Shown one piece after another: positions 1 through 7,127 of a stretch of 17,568 bases of DNA. The translations under genes were made by a program, and so were the position numbers. The notes under the pieces were generated by a model. That model ran no database searches and had not been told where the DNA came from. It saw only the letters and a program-made list of their open reading frames with translations. The stretch's first letter is position 1. Every line of letters begins with the position of its first letter. This DNA comes from Bacillota bacterium (GTDB lineage Bacteria > Eremiobacterota > SpSt-956 > JAKJGF01): NCBI GenBank assembly GCA_029555925.1, contig JAKPQU010000524.1:1-17568 (forward strand), given 5' to 3'.

Positions 1-42
1 CCGGAGAAAAAAATATCACGGCAGCACAGGTATATTTTATTG

Positions 43-178
43 AATTATAATGTAAAGTAGCATGATATAAGCTGTAACTGTTATAAACGTTCCAGTTTAG
101 ATTTTTTTCGGAGGAGCATCAGGCAGGCAGACGGTATTTACTTATTATTCAAATTATTCAGTTTAATTAAAGCAATTT
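43..178. repeat. Left arm of a 136-bp inverted repeat bracketing the window
   Basis: This stretch matches the reverse complement of 17433-17568 along all 136 positions without a gap; the only mismatches I find are at 133, 142 and 156, so identity is about 98%. The match stops sharply on the inner side after 178. The outer side cannot be judged, because the right arm runs into the window edge; bases 1-42 may also belong to the repeat. No ORF lies in the arm. The inner 12 bp equal, in reverse, the last three codons and stop of the M20 amidohydrolase at the far end. The rest of the leader (179-284) holds only the ribosome binding site of the next gene and a small hairpin TGACCG/CGGTCA near 237-251. 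Confidence 0.93.
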
Positions 179-284
179 TATATGAAAAAGATGAAGTTTG
201 TCACTTCACTGACCGTTGATTTTCATATCTGGTTGTGACCGCTCCGGTCATGTCTGTTGGTATAAAATTATTGAGGTGAATGGA

Positions 285-1202
285 TTGAACAATATACTCG
301 TATCGGGACTTATAAATATAGAAACTACATTACAGATAGATGGTTTTCCCGTACCATATTTCCCTGTAAGATATCCTTTTTTCGGTGTAAACAGTACTGT
401 ATCGGCTGTCGGATACAATGTGGCTAAAGCCCTCACTGTTCTTGGTAATAATATAAATTTTCTGTCTATTATCGGTAGAGATCTGGCAGGAGAGCTTGTG
501 AAAAAAACTCTTGACATAGATAATATTCCCGGCTATTATGTCATTCAGTTAATTGATAAAACTGCCCAGTCTGTTATTTTATTCGATAAAGACGGAAAAC
601 GTCAGATTAATGTGGACCTCAAGGATATACAGGAACAGATATATCCGGAAGAGCTTTTTTTAGAGGCAATAAAAGATTGCTCACTGTCGGTTCTCTGTAA
701 TATTAATTTTTCACGACCATTTTTAAGAAAAGCGAAAGAAATGAATAAATTGATAGCTACAGATGTTCATGTAATTTCAAATCTTTATGATGAATATAAT
801 CAGGATTTTATGAGATATGCAGATATTCTTTTCATGAGTGATGAAGGCCTTCCATGTCATCCTGTAGAATGGGTTAAGGAATTATTAAATGTTTACGGCA
901 CTGAAATTATAGCCGTAGGACTCGGAAGAGACGGAGTTCTTCTGTCTGTCAGGAAAGATAATTTTATAGAAAGAATACCTGCAGTTTATACAAGAAATGT
1001 CGTAAATACAATAGGCGCAGGAGATGCCGTTTTTTCATCCTTTGTTCATTTTTACAATAAAACAGGCGACCCCTATGAAGCTATAAAGAAAGCAGTTGTT
1101 TTTGCTTCTTATAAAATAGGATGTCATGGAGCAGCAGAGGGTTTTCTGGATGAACACACTTTAAATGAACTCTGTTCTGGCATATATAAGCCAGGTAAAT
1201 AG
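285..1202 (+). CDS. PfkB-family carbohydrate/nucleoside kinase
   Basis: ATP-dependent cytoplasmic kinase of the ribokinase/PfkB fold, which phosphorylates a sugar or nucleoside. The C-terminal PfkB signature is clear: NTIGAGDAVFSS near residues 241-252, with the GAGD anion hole and catalytic aspartate, preceded by GLGRDGVLL, the usual strand-turn before the ATP site. The N-terminus (NILVSGLINIET, then GFPVPYFPV and GYNVAKALTVLG) is the substrate-binding half. I chose the TTG at 285: GAGGTGA at 273-279 sits 5 nt upstream, and the resulting 305 aa is the normal family length. The same frame is open back to a TTG at 216, but those 23 extra residues look unlike the family and lack a ribosome binding site. 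The substrate cannot be assigned from sequence alone, and no sugar transporter or catabolic gene is adjacent. It converges on bamA with 25 bp between stops and no obvious hairpin. Confidence 0.88.
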   Translation: MNNILVSGLINIETTLQIDGFPVPYFPVRYPFFGVNSTVSAVGYNVAKALTVLGNNINFLSIIGRDLAGELVKKTLDIDNIPGYYVIQLIDKTAQSVILFDKDGKRQINVDLKDIQEQIYPEELFLEAIKDCSLSVLCNINFSRPFLRKAKEMNKLIATDVHVISNLYDEYNQDFMRYADILFMSDEGLPCHPVEWVKELLNVYGTEIIAVGLGRDGVLLSVRKDNFIERIPAVYTRNVVNTIGAGDAVFSSFVHFYNKTGDPYEAIKKAVVFASYKIGCHGAAEGFLDEHTLNELCSGIYKPGK

Positions 1203-1227
1203 TTAGGATATTCACTATTTATCTGTT

Positions 1228-3369
1228 CTAAAAAGTCTGTCCTATGCCGATGACAGGACGGGCCTGCCCTCCGTTATTTTTGATTGCGTAATCCAGTCTT
1301 ACTGTTCCTATGATAGGAACACAGATTCTTACGCCGATACCTTCATCACTTTTTATATTATTAAAAAGTCCTTCTACGGAATCCCATCTTGAGGCATTTC
1401 CTGCGTCAAAAAAAAGTGCACCCTGAAGTACCTTACTCTTCAATATGGGAAAGCGGTATTCAGCCTGAAATAAACATACCCTGTTCCCCAGAAATTCTCC
1501 CTGTTCATAGCCTCTCAGTGTATCATTACCGCCCAGGTAGAACTGGTCGGAAAGGGGAATATCGCCTGAACTGGTTCCTCCGAGAAACCTGAAGGCCAGC
1601 GTATGTTCTCCCATGGGAATATATTTTCTCGTGTCAAAACTGTACTTGCTGAAATTAAAATCTCCTCCCAGCCAGCCGGCATGTTCGAGAGAAAAATTGG
1701 TGAACATACCGACATGAGGATCGGCATAATTGTCTCTGCTGTCATAAATACCTGAAAATACAAGACTCCTTATGTCACCGGTGCCGGTATTTCTTGCTAG
1801 AACGGGATTGTTTTTGTCCGGCGTTGCAAATGTAGCGACTGTGCTGATTTTTGTCGTACCGTAAAGAGTGAATTCATCTGTAACAGGCTGGCCGACAGTA
1901 ACAGAACCTCCTGTTCTCTTATCGGTAAACAATGCATAATTCTGTCCCGGCACATTATAAACAGGCTGTCTCTGCTGTTCATAAACACTGTGAAAGATAT
2001 TTACCCATAGGGACGTTCTCTTATCTGTCAGATATGGCTCGGAATAAGTCACACCGTAGTTACTTACCAGGCCGCCTCTTTCCAGTGTTACCTGAAGATT
2101 TTTACCTGTGCCGAAAAGATTTTTTTCTGAAAGCATTATACTGCCTGATACGCCATCATTGCCGCCACCTGTGCCAAAACCAAGACCTGCACTCGCAAGA
2201 GCCGTTCTTCCTTCTTTAACATTGATATCCAGTATAAAATATCCCGGTTTCCCTGAAGGTTTTGGTATTACATTTACTTCGTCAAAAATTTGAAGATTAT
2301 TGATTTTTTGAATGTCTTCCGACAGAAGTTTTTTGTTTATTACGTCTCCTTCTTTAATATGTCTTAATTCCCTTAATATTACTTCATCTTTTGTTTTACT
2401 GTTTCCTGAAACAACAAATTTTTCCACTCTTGCTTCCGTAATGATATATGTTATAACACCTTCCGGAGAAGTCTCTATATCAAGAGGCTGATCCAGCACG
2501 AGAAATTTTTCGTCATATAAGTCAGAAATTGCGCTCAGGTCTCTGTTTACTGCAAGCACATTCAGATATTCTCCGGTTTTTGTAGACAGTACATGTCTCA
2601 GGTCTTCCGAGGAAATGGTATTATTGCCGGAAAAATCAATTGCAGTAACTTTCATGCCTTCTGAAATGGTTATAAGAAAAACCCCCGGTTCAGGCGTTGA
2701 AACATCTGTTATGTGAGTGGCAATACCTGCCATACCCAGGTACTGTCCGTAATAATCATTTATGCTTTTCAAGTCTTTTTCAAAGACATTGGAATTAAAT
2801 ACCTGTCCCGGTACGGTTTTTATGAGATTTGAAAGCTCTTCTGATGAAATCAGTTCATTACCTTTAAAATCAATTTTTTTTACTACAGGATTTTCAATGA
2901 CCCGGAAAATTACCTTTATTCCGTCTTCTGTTATTTCAGGGTCAAATTTTACATCGGTAAAATATCCCGTATCAAAAATACTCTGAAGATCTTTCTGTAA
3001 ATCGTCTGTATTTATAATCTCTCCCGGCCCTGTAATAATAGATGAAACAATTTCTTCTGACGGTATATATCTATTTCCCTGTATCTCCACCTCTATTACT
3101 TTATCTCTCATAAAAGGACTTTTTTCTTTTATCGATACTGAAGGTTCAGGTGTAGACGTCACGTCCGGCAAAGGAACTTCTGATTTATTGACAGAATTTT
3201 CCAGAACTATACCTTCTGATTTTTTTTGTGTCTCTTCCATTATTTCGACCTGATTGCCTGTGTTCTCTGTCTCTCCGTAAGCAGGAAACAGGGAAGAGAT
3301 AAATATTAAAGAACTCAGTATGGCTGTAGATAAAATAGATTTTTCAGGTTTTCTTATTGAAATTACCAC
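1228..3369 (-). CDS. bamA: Outer-membrane protein assembly factor, BamA/Omp85 family
   Basis: Outer-membrane beta-barrel that folds and inserts other outer-membrane proteins. Reading from the GTG at 3375 (715 aa), a signal peptide ending near AYG/E (residue 34) is followed by a polar Ser/Pro/Glu linker. Four POTRA-type repeats follow at about 92-163, 164-241, 242-316 and 317-391, each opening with a V/I-x-F/I-x-G-N pattern and a later EDL/KDL helix. The 16-strand barrel domain spans about 392-715. The barrel holds the conserved RGY motif (FYLGGNDTLRGY, near 621-623) and ends in phenylalanine, the usual barrel-insertion signal. Four POTRAs is one fewer than E. coli BamA. Start choice: AGGGGG at about 3379-3384 is only 3 nt from the GTG at 3375 but 9 nt from the GTG at 3369, so I prefer 3369 (713 aa). 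No skp, lpxD or other envelope gene neighbours it; it appears monocistronic. Confidence 0.93.
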   Translation of the reverse strand: MVISIRKPEKSILSTAILSSLIFISSLFPAYGETENTGNQVEIMEETQKKSEGIVLENSVNKSEVPLPDVTSTPEPSVSIKEKSPFMRDKVIEVEIQGNRYIPSEEIVSSIITGPGEIINTDDLQKDLQSIFDTGYFTDVKFDPEITEDGIKVIFRVIENPVVKKIDFKGNELISSEELSNLIKTVPGQVFNSNVFEKDLKSINDYYGQYLGMAGIATHITDVSTPEPGVFLITISEGMKVTAIDFSGNNTISSEDLRHVLSTKTGEYLNVLAVNRDLSAISDLYDEKFLVLDQPLDIETSPEGVITYIITEARVEKFVVSGNSKTKDEVILRELRHIKEGDVINKKLLSEDIQKINNLQIFDEVNVIPKPSGKPGYFILDINVKEGRTALASAGLGFGTGGGNDGVSGSIMLSEKNLFGTGKNLQVTLERGGLVSNYGVTYSEPYLTDKRTSLWVNIFHSVYEQQRQPVYNVPGQNYALFTDKRTGGSVTVGQPVTDEFTLYGTTKISTVATFATPDKNNPVLARNTGTGDIRSLVFSGIYDSRDNYADPHVGMFTNFSLEHAGWLGGDFNFSKYSFDTRKYIPMGEHTLAFRFLGGTSSGDIPLSDQFYLGGNDTLRGYEQGEFLGNRVCLFQAEYRFPILKSKVLQGALFFDAGNASRWDSVEGLFNNIKSDEGIGVRICVPIIGTVRLDYAIKNNGGQARPVIGIGQTF

Positions 3370-3447
3370 CGGCACAGTCCCCCTTTTCGGTCAATTTATG
3401 CTTTTATAACCGTATAACAGGTCACATAATAGCGTTTTGTTGCTACG

Positions 3448-3471
3448 GAGCCAACCACAGGGGGTTGCCTC
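3448..3471 (-). other. Short hairpin in the spacer upstream of bamA
   Basis: Arms 3448-3456 (GAGCCAACC) and 3463-3471 (GGTTGCCTC) pair at 8 of 9 positions around a 6-nt loop. It lies 77 nt upstream of the preferred bamA start, in the spacer between two minus-strand genes, so it may be part of the bamA leader. There is no U-tract. Its function is unknown; pairing is the only evidence. Confidence 0.4.
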
Positions 3472-3497
3472 TGCAGATAACGTATATAGCAGGACAT

Positions 3498-3544
3498 GTT
3501 CACCCGGAAGCCGTTCTTTGAAATAAAAAAGCTTCCAGGTGAAC
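3498..3544 (-). other. 14-bp stem-loop downstream of the secreted-protein gene
   Basis: Arms 3498-3511 and 3531-3544 form a 14-bp stem with a 19-nt loop. The single non-Watson-Crick position is a C/A mismatch in the plus-strand RNA but a stable U-G wobble in the minus-strand RNA. This suggests the hairpin acts in the minus-strand transcript, 11 nt after the stop codon at 3556. No run of U follows, so it looks more like an mRNA 3'-end stabiliser or processing hairpin than a classic intrinsic terminator. Confidence 0.5.
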
Positions 3545-3555
3545 TATATTATTGC

Positions 3556-4035
3556 TCAATTCTTACCTTCAGATCTCAGATTAATCTCAAAAGAGAAATT
3601 GGATGTGATTTTTCCGTCATTTTTTTCTTTATCTCCGGCAAAACCGCAGGAAATAGAGCCGGAAAAGAGTTTATCTCCTGTTTCCCATTTCTTACCGTCC
3701 GTTGAAAAAACAGGATCTCCGCAGGACGGAAAATAAACATATACAGGTATATGGAATTTTATTTTTACAGGTTTCTCATTATCCTGCAATGAAGCTACTG
3801 TGCCTGATATCGCTAAATTGACGGTCATTTCATAATCCTTCGGTGCATAAAATATCATTTTCCCGACTGCAGACGGATCTTTTGAAAGACCTGCCAGATC
3901 TTCTCCTGAAACAGTGCTTAAATCCATGATTTTTGCATCGGAAGGAGGAGAGATTTCCTCACAGCTACCGAATGTGGCAAGTGCCGTAAACATCAAACAT
4001 ACCAGAAACATAGTGAATAATTTTTTGCATAACAT
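3556..4035 (-). CDS. Small secreted protein of unknown function, putative BlaI-type regulon target
   Basis: 159 aa, family not recognised. A hydrophobic N-terminal segment (LFTMFLVCLMFTALATF, residues about 6-22) followed by GSC-EE is an export signal. The cysteine at 25 could be a poor lipobox (F-G-S-C), but plain cleavage is also possible. The mature part is about 135 aa and polar, with short beta-like stretches (MTVNLAISGTV, KIKFHIPVYVYF, FSFEINL) and only two further cysteines (FPSCGDP and SISCGFA) that could form a disulfide in the periplasm. The start is firm: AAGGAGGAA at 4044-4052 lies 8 nt before the ATG. The upstream spacer carries two copies of the 16-bp palindrome also found at the blaI promoter, so it is probably repressed by that regulator. 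It contains no beta-lactamase or PBP motif (no SxxK or SxN/KTG arrangement seen). Confidence 0.85.
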   Translation of the reverse strand: MLCKKLFTMFLVCLMFTALATFGSCEEISPPSDAKIMDLSTVSGEDLAGLSKDPSAVGKMIFYAPKDYEMTVNLAISGTVASLQDNEKPVKIKFHIPVYVYFPSCGDPVFSTDGKKWETGDKLFSGSISCGFAGDKEKNDGKITSNFSFEINLRSEGKN

Positions 4036-4059
4036 TTTACATATTCCTCCTTAATATTC

Positions 4060-4075
4060 TACTAATTACTTAGTA
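4060..4075. promoter_or_regulatory. BlaI-type operator 1 (proximal to the secreted-protein gene)
   Basis: TACTAATTACTTAGTA: 6-bp arms TACTAA/TTAGTA around a 4-nt centre. It lies 25 bp upstream of the ATG at 4035 and immediately upstream of the ribosome binding site. It shares its arms with the palindromes at 4114-4129 and 5692-5707. TACTA/TAGTA half sites resemble known BlaI/MecI operators; binding here is inferred. Confidence 0.75.
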
Positions 4076-4113
4076 TTTTTTACTAAAAAATAAGCACCTC
4101 CTTTTTTATGGTC

Positions 4114-4129
4114 TACTAAGAGCTTAGTA
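4114..4129. promoter_or_regulatory. BlaI-type operator 2 (distal to the secreted-protein gene)
   Basis: TACTAAGAGCTTAGTA: perfect 7-bp arms around 2 nt, 54 bp centre-to-centre from operator 1 (about five helical turns), which would suit cooperative binding of two repressor dimers. It differs from the blaI operator at 5692-5707 at one base of the central dinucleotide. No convincing -35/-10 pair could be fixed around it. Confidence 0.8.
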
Positions 4130-4175
4130 ATTTGATTTAAAAAAAATTAATTGCTTAATAAATTCTTATAAGTGA

Positions 4176-5150
4176 TTAAAATATACTGAATCCGAACAGA
4201 AATAAAAAACTCAAAGCATATATTATTGCACAGTTCAAATAAGATAAGAAACTTTTTTTATATTCTGTTGAATAAATATTCTTCAGTCTTCCTTCTATAA
4301 TTTTTTTATTCCTGGCAAATGACGGACAGTCATAAGCAATTTTCTGCACACGGTTCTGAAATGTAACCAGTTTCAACATGGCACTGGCTATAGATTTCCT
4401 CTCTTTTATATTTTCTACGGCCATTCTGTCACATATATATTCTTCTGTTTCTTCCAGTTTTTTTATTGCTATGCCGAGAGGGAATACAAAGATGAACAGT
4501 GATTTTATCATCTGTAAAAGTGTAAAAATAATATGGTCTTTTCGTTTTATATGAGCTTTTTCATGATTTATAATAGCCTCTAATTCTTCTTCATTACAGT
4601 GACATTTAAGAGACAGCGGTAATACAATAACAGGTTTTATTAACCCGAATACAAGCGGTGTATTTATATAATCACTGAATCTTATATGACTGTCATCTGT
4701 ATTTTCGGTAAATGTTTCTAAAAGTTTTTTCCTGAATATAATATATTTAATAAGATTATTAATTATCAGATAAATACCGGATAAAAGAATAAAAAAACTT
4801 ATATAAACAGTTTTCTCTACGCCTAATTTGGAAGCTGCTATATCTCCGCAGGTTATCTCTCTGTAACAGGTATCACTTAATGAAGCTCTTATTATCTTCA
4901 TAGTATTAACAGACCATCCTGCCCCTATTGTCAGATATCCATGTTCAGGGAGTTTATTTAACACGGTACATGCAGGATTGTAACAGAGTAAATCATATAT
5001 AAAGTGTACTATTACCATTGACCATATCATATATTTTATACCGGGATTTTTTATACGGCCGGCTATTATATATGCAAATCCAGTAGCAAACAGGAGATTT
5101 AAATTCATATAAACAATTTTTTTGAACAATATAATCAGAAAATCCGCCAT
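4176..5150 (-). CDS. M56-family membrane zinc metalloprotease, BlaR1/MecR1-like, no sensor domain
   Basis: 324-aa integral membrane protease, expected to inactivate the neighbouring BlaI-type repressor on signal. Membrane segments are seen at about 3-30, 38-56, 114-138 and 300-324. The HEXXH zinc site is HEKAH at 196-200 in the cytosolic loop before the last helix, with a downstream EExICD (236-241) that supplies the third acidic ligand in this family. BlaR1/MecR1 continue past the fourth helix into a roughly 250-residue penicillin-binding domain; here the protein ends in that helix (...FGFSIF-stop), so there is no such domain. The extracytoplasmic loop between helices 2 and 3 (about 57-113) has four cysteines (56, 61, 95, 101) and may be the sensing part. 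The start is supported by GGAG 6 nt upstream. It lies 101 bp after blaI, a gap containing a weak AT-rich hairpin (5202-5231). Confidence 0.88.
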   Translation of the reverse strand: MADFLIILFKKIVYMNLNLLFATGFAYIIAGRIKNPGIKYMIWSMVIVHFIYDLLCYNPACTVLNKLPEHGYLTIGAGWSVNTMKIIRASLSDTCYREITCGDIAASKLGVEKTVYISFFILLSGIYLIINNLIKYIIFRKKLLETFTENTDDSHIRFSDYINTPLVFGLIKPVIVLPLSLKCHCNEEELEAIINHEKAHIKRKDHIIFTLLQMIKSLFIFVFPLGIAIKKLEETEEYICDRMAVENIKERKSIASAMLKLVTFQNRVQKIAYDCPSFARNKKIIEGRLKNIYSTEYKKSFLSYLNCAIIYALSFLFLFGFSIF

Positions 5151-5251
5151 TTTTTTCTCCGGAAACTTTCTTTGTAATTTTAAAGTATAGGAAATTTCAT
5201 TAGATAAATATTACGAAAAAGCAATTTATCTGAATAATTTATGCAAAATAG

Positions 5252-5656
5252 TCAAAATTTATCTTTTAGCTCTTCCTCATAATGTTCTACTTTCTTTTTA
5301 AGTTCCTCTATTTCATGCTCACTTAAAGGTTCTTTTGATTTAAGAAAACAACTGAAAAATTCTGCAATATTATTTTTGAAAAACCCTTTTGTTATTTTAT
5401 TTATAAATCCTACGGCCAGTTCTTCTCTTTTTTTTACAGGAAAGTAAAGATAGGCATTCCCTTCTTTTTTTCTTTCAAGAACCCCTTTTTTGTAGAGATT
5501 ACCCATTATTGTCATAATGGTAGTATAGGCCCTTTTATTTTCAGGATAAAGAGTTTCATGTATTTCACTTACGGAACATGGCCTGTCTTTATCCCAGATA
5601 ATATTCATGATCTGTAATTCCAGATCTCCCAGGTGTAAATAATTATTTTTATTAAT
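5252..5656 (-). CDS. blaI: BlaI/MecI/CopY-family transcriptional repressor, probable AUU start
   Basis: 134-aa winged-helix repressor that binds palindromic operators as a dimer. The first conventional ATG (5608) would give 118 aa and delete helix 1. The frame is open upstream and encodes the family's conserved opening, LGDLELQIMNIIWDK, so translation must begin earlier. The only plausible initiator is ATT at 5656: AAGGGG sits 8 nt upstream, and the product then starts INKNNYLHLGDLE, a normal distance before LGDLE. No ATG, GTG or TTG occurs in frame between that point and the stop at 5686. The DNA-binding half runs to about residue 75 (wing with RKKEGNAYLYFPV); the C-terminal helices (KEPLSEHEIEELKKKVEHYEEEL) are the dimerisation part. 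It is probably autoregulated: an operator overlaps its transcription start. The gene symbol denotes family, not beta-lactam function. Confidence 0.87.
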   Translation of the reverse strand: MNKNNYLHLGDLELQIMNIIWDKDRPCSVSEIHETLYPENKRAYTTIMTIMGNLYKKGVLERKKEGNAYLYFPVKKREELAVGFINKITKGFFKNNIAEFFSCFLKSKEPLSEHEIEELKKKVEHYEEELKDKF

Positions 5657-5691
5657 GGTTTTATCCCCTTTTTTTATCTTTAATTAGTTAG

Positions 5692-5737
5692 TACTAAGAA
5701 CTTAGTAGATATTATCATATAAAAAAAGATCTGTCAA
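5692..5737 (-). promoter_or_regulatory. blaI promoter with overlapping BlaI-type operator
   Basis: On the minus strand, TTGACA (5737-5732) and TAATAT (5714-5709) are separated by exactly 17 bp, a near-consensus sigma70-type promoter. One base downstream of the -10 comes the palindrome TACTAAGAACTTAGTA (5692-5707), 7-bp perfect arms, covering the expected transcription start. A repressor bound there would block its own promoter. The leader from start site to the ATT codon is about 45 nt. Confidence 0.85.
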
Positions 5738-5760
5738 GTTAAATAGCGTTTTTTTTATCA

Positions 5761-5789
5761 TATGTATTATTTATGCTTACCACAGTAAT
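5761..5789. repeat. Copy C (partial) of a dispersed intergenic repeat
   Basis: These 29 bp match 12208-12236 with one mismatch (TATGTATTATTTATGC then TTACC[A/T]CAGTAAT). Only the right end of the larger copy B is present. It lies between the 3' end of the secreted TPR gene and the blaI promoter. Confidence 0.7.
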
Positions 5790-5809
5790 TTTGATTTCTA
5801 TTATTGCAG

Positions 5810-6718
5810 TTACTGTTCTACTAATTCCTCGCCGTTAAGCCTGTATCTTACCGTTTTCCTGACAGTAGGATTACTGGCCCCATCATCGGGCCCATGAGCA
5901 ATCATTTTAATAATAATCTCTCCTGAAGCTATTGAAATACTTTGCACTACAACCCTGTCTCCCAGCTCGATGGAAGCAACATTAACTGTTTTCCCCTTCC
6001 GGTTTACCACTGCCTCAAGAACTCTGAAAGAGCCGCTTCCGCCTGTTGAATAAACGAGAATTACAGCGCCGTCTTTTTTCCCGTCACCATTCAAATCTCC
6101 GATAGCTATCTTATCCTGAGAATATATGACAACACTGAGAGGATAGCCTCCAGATGATTTTACTTCATATTTACCGTCAATAAGTCTTACTGGTTCAGGG
6201 AAAGCCCTGGAGTAAATTCTATAGGTTCCGTTTTTTATAGCATTTACCGTTACTTCTCCCGGTGAACCGGATTTCTTTAATGCTTTTAATGATGCCTCTC
6301 TTTTTATTTTAGCTTCTTTATTGTCAGGGTTTAGTTCCAGAGTTTTATTAAAACACTCAATAGCTTCCGTATATTTTCCTGCATCATATAAAGCCCATCC
6401 TCTGGCAAACCATGCCTTTTCAAAGGCGGGATCAATTGCCAGTGCTTTTTTATATGCTTCCAGCTCCGTGTCAGTTGTTTTTCCGTTAATTCTATAGCAA
6501 GCTACCCCTATGTAATACCAGCCTTCAGCATAATAAGGATCAAGTTCCGTTGCTTTTTTAAAACAGTATAAAGCATTTTCTGTGTTGTTAATATCAAGAG
6601 ATTTTTTCCCCTCTTTAACCCAACCCTGAGCAGTTACAGGGTTTCCTGCCATGACTGCCTGGAAAGTACATAATAAAATTATTAAAACCACAACACATGT
6701 CAGCATATTTTTTATCAT
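5810..6718 (-). CDS. Secreted TPR protein with a calcium-type DxNGDG loop
   Basis: 302 aa from the ATG at 6718. A signal peptide (MIKNMLTCVVVLIILLCTFQ, cleavage near VMA/G at residue 24-25) sends it out of the cytoplasm. Three TPR units follow at about 28-61, 62-97 and 98-131, a protein-protein binding scaffold. The C-terminal beta-rich part contains AIGDLNGDGKKDGAVIL (about 204-221), where DxNxDGxxD is the calcium loop seen in dockerin and FG-GAP/VCBS-type proteins; the domain family is not identified further. Start choice: AAAAGGATGG lies 8 nt before this ATG; the frame also opens at a GTG (6745), which lacks a ribosome binding site and would add nine polar residues before the signal. Partner and process are unknown. 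The gene stands alone upstream of the blaI promoter. Confidence 0.85.
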   Translation of the reverse strand: MIKNMLTCVVVLIILLCTFQAVMAGNPVTAQGWVKEGKKSLDINNTENALYCFKKATELDPYYAEGWYYIGVACYRINGKTTDTELEAYKKALAIDPAFEKAWFARGWALYDAGKYTEAIECFNKTLELNPDNKEAKIKREASLKALKKSGSPGEVTVNAIKNGTYRIYSRAFPEPVRLIDGKYEVKSSGGYPLSVVIYSQDKIAIGDLNGDGKKDGAVILVYSTGGSGSFRVLEAVVNRKGKTVNVASIELGDRVVVQSISIASGEIIIKMIAHGPDDGASNPTVRKTVRYRLNGEELVEQ

Positions 6719-6809
6719 AATAAATTCCATCCTTTTATAAATCACAAATTATTAAGATAATATAAAATAAATTCTATAAATATAAATCTTTTTCCTCTTT
6801 GAATTATTA

Positions 6810-6951
6810 TATAGTCCACCAAGTTAAATTTTTCCATTTTTTTTATATAAATTAGGTTTTTGGTTATGAGTTAAGGGTGTTAGGTTTTAATATTATTAAA
6901 CCCAAGACCCTTAACCTTTAAAAACAGAAGATTTTTTCCTGGCACACTATA
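6810..6951. repeat. MITE-like imperfect inverted-repeat element in a 409-bp spacer
   Basis: The outer ends TATAGTCCACCAAG (6810-6823) and, on the other strand, TATAGTGTGCCAGG (6951-6938) match at 10 of 14 positions. The core is a stronger hairpin: TTAAGGGTGTTAGGTTTTAA (6870-6889) against the reverse complement of the arm ending near 6914 (TTAAGGGTCTTGGGTTTAA). There is no ORF. It occupies the centre of the gene-free stretch 6719-7127 between two divergent genes; the rest is AT-rich DNA that must hold both promoters, with only the ribosome binding site at about 7113 identifiable. No clear target-site duplication, so mobility is a guess. Confidence 0.5.
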
Positions 6952-7127
6952 GTTAGTTTTGTAATAATCCATAATTAATAACCTGTTACACATTATGCAT
7001 TACTGATTGTTTAAATAATAACAAATTATAAAATATACTATAAATTTTATACTTATTTCAGGCTTGCATTATAATATATTTTGGAGTATATTTTTATGGA
7101 CATTTTACTTTTAGAGGAGATAATATT

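Noticed and set aside
216..284. Upstream extension of the PfkB kinase to a TTG at 216
   Set aside because: No ribosome binding site, residues unlike the family; the TTG at 285 has one and gives normal length.
3421..3480. Cyclic-di-GMP-I (GEMM)-like pieces (GCTACGGAGCC, GGGTTGCC) on the plus strand
   Set aside because: The two-helix aptamer layout and the conserved core are missing, and the next gene downstream on that strand is not in the plus orientation.
4176..5150. Annotation as a beta-lactam sensor BlaR1/MecR1
   Set aside because: The protein ends at the fourth membrane helix; there is no penicillin-binding domain, and no beta-lactamase or PBP2a gene nearby.
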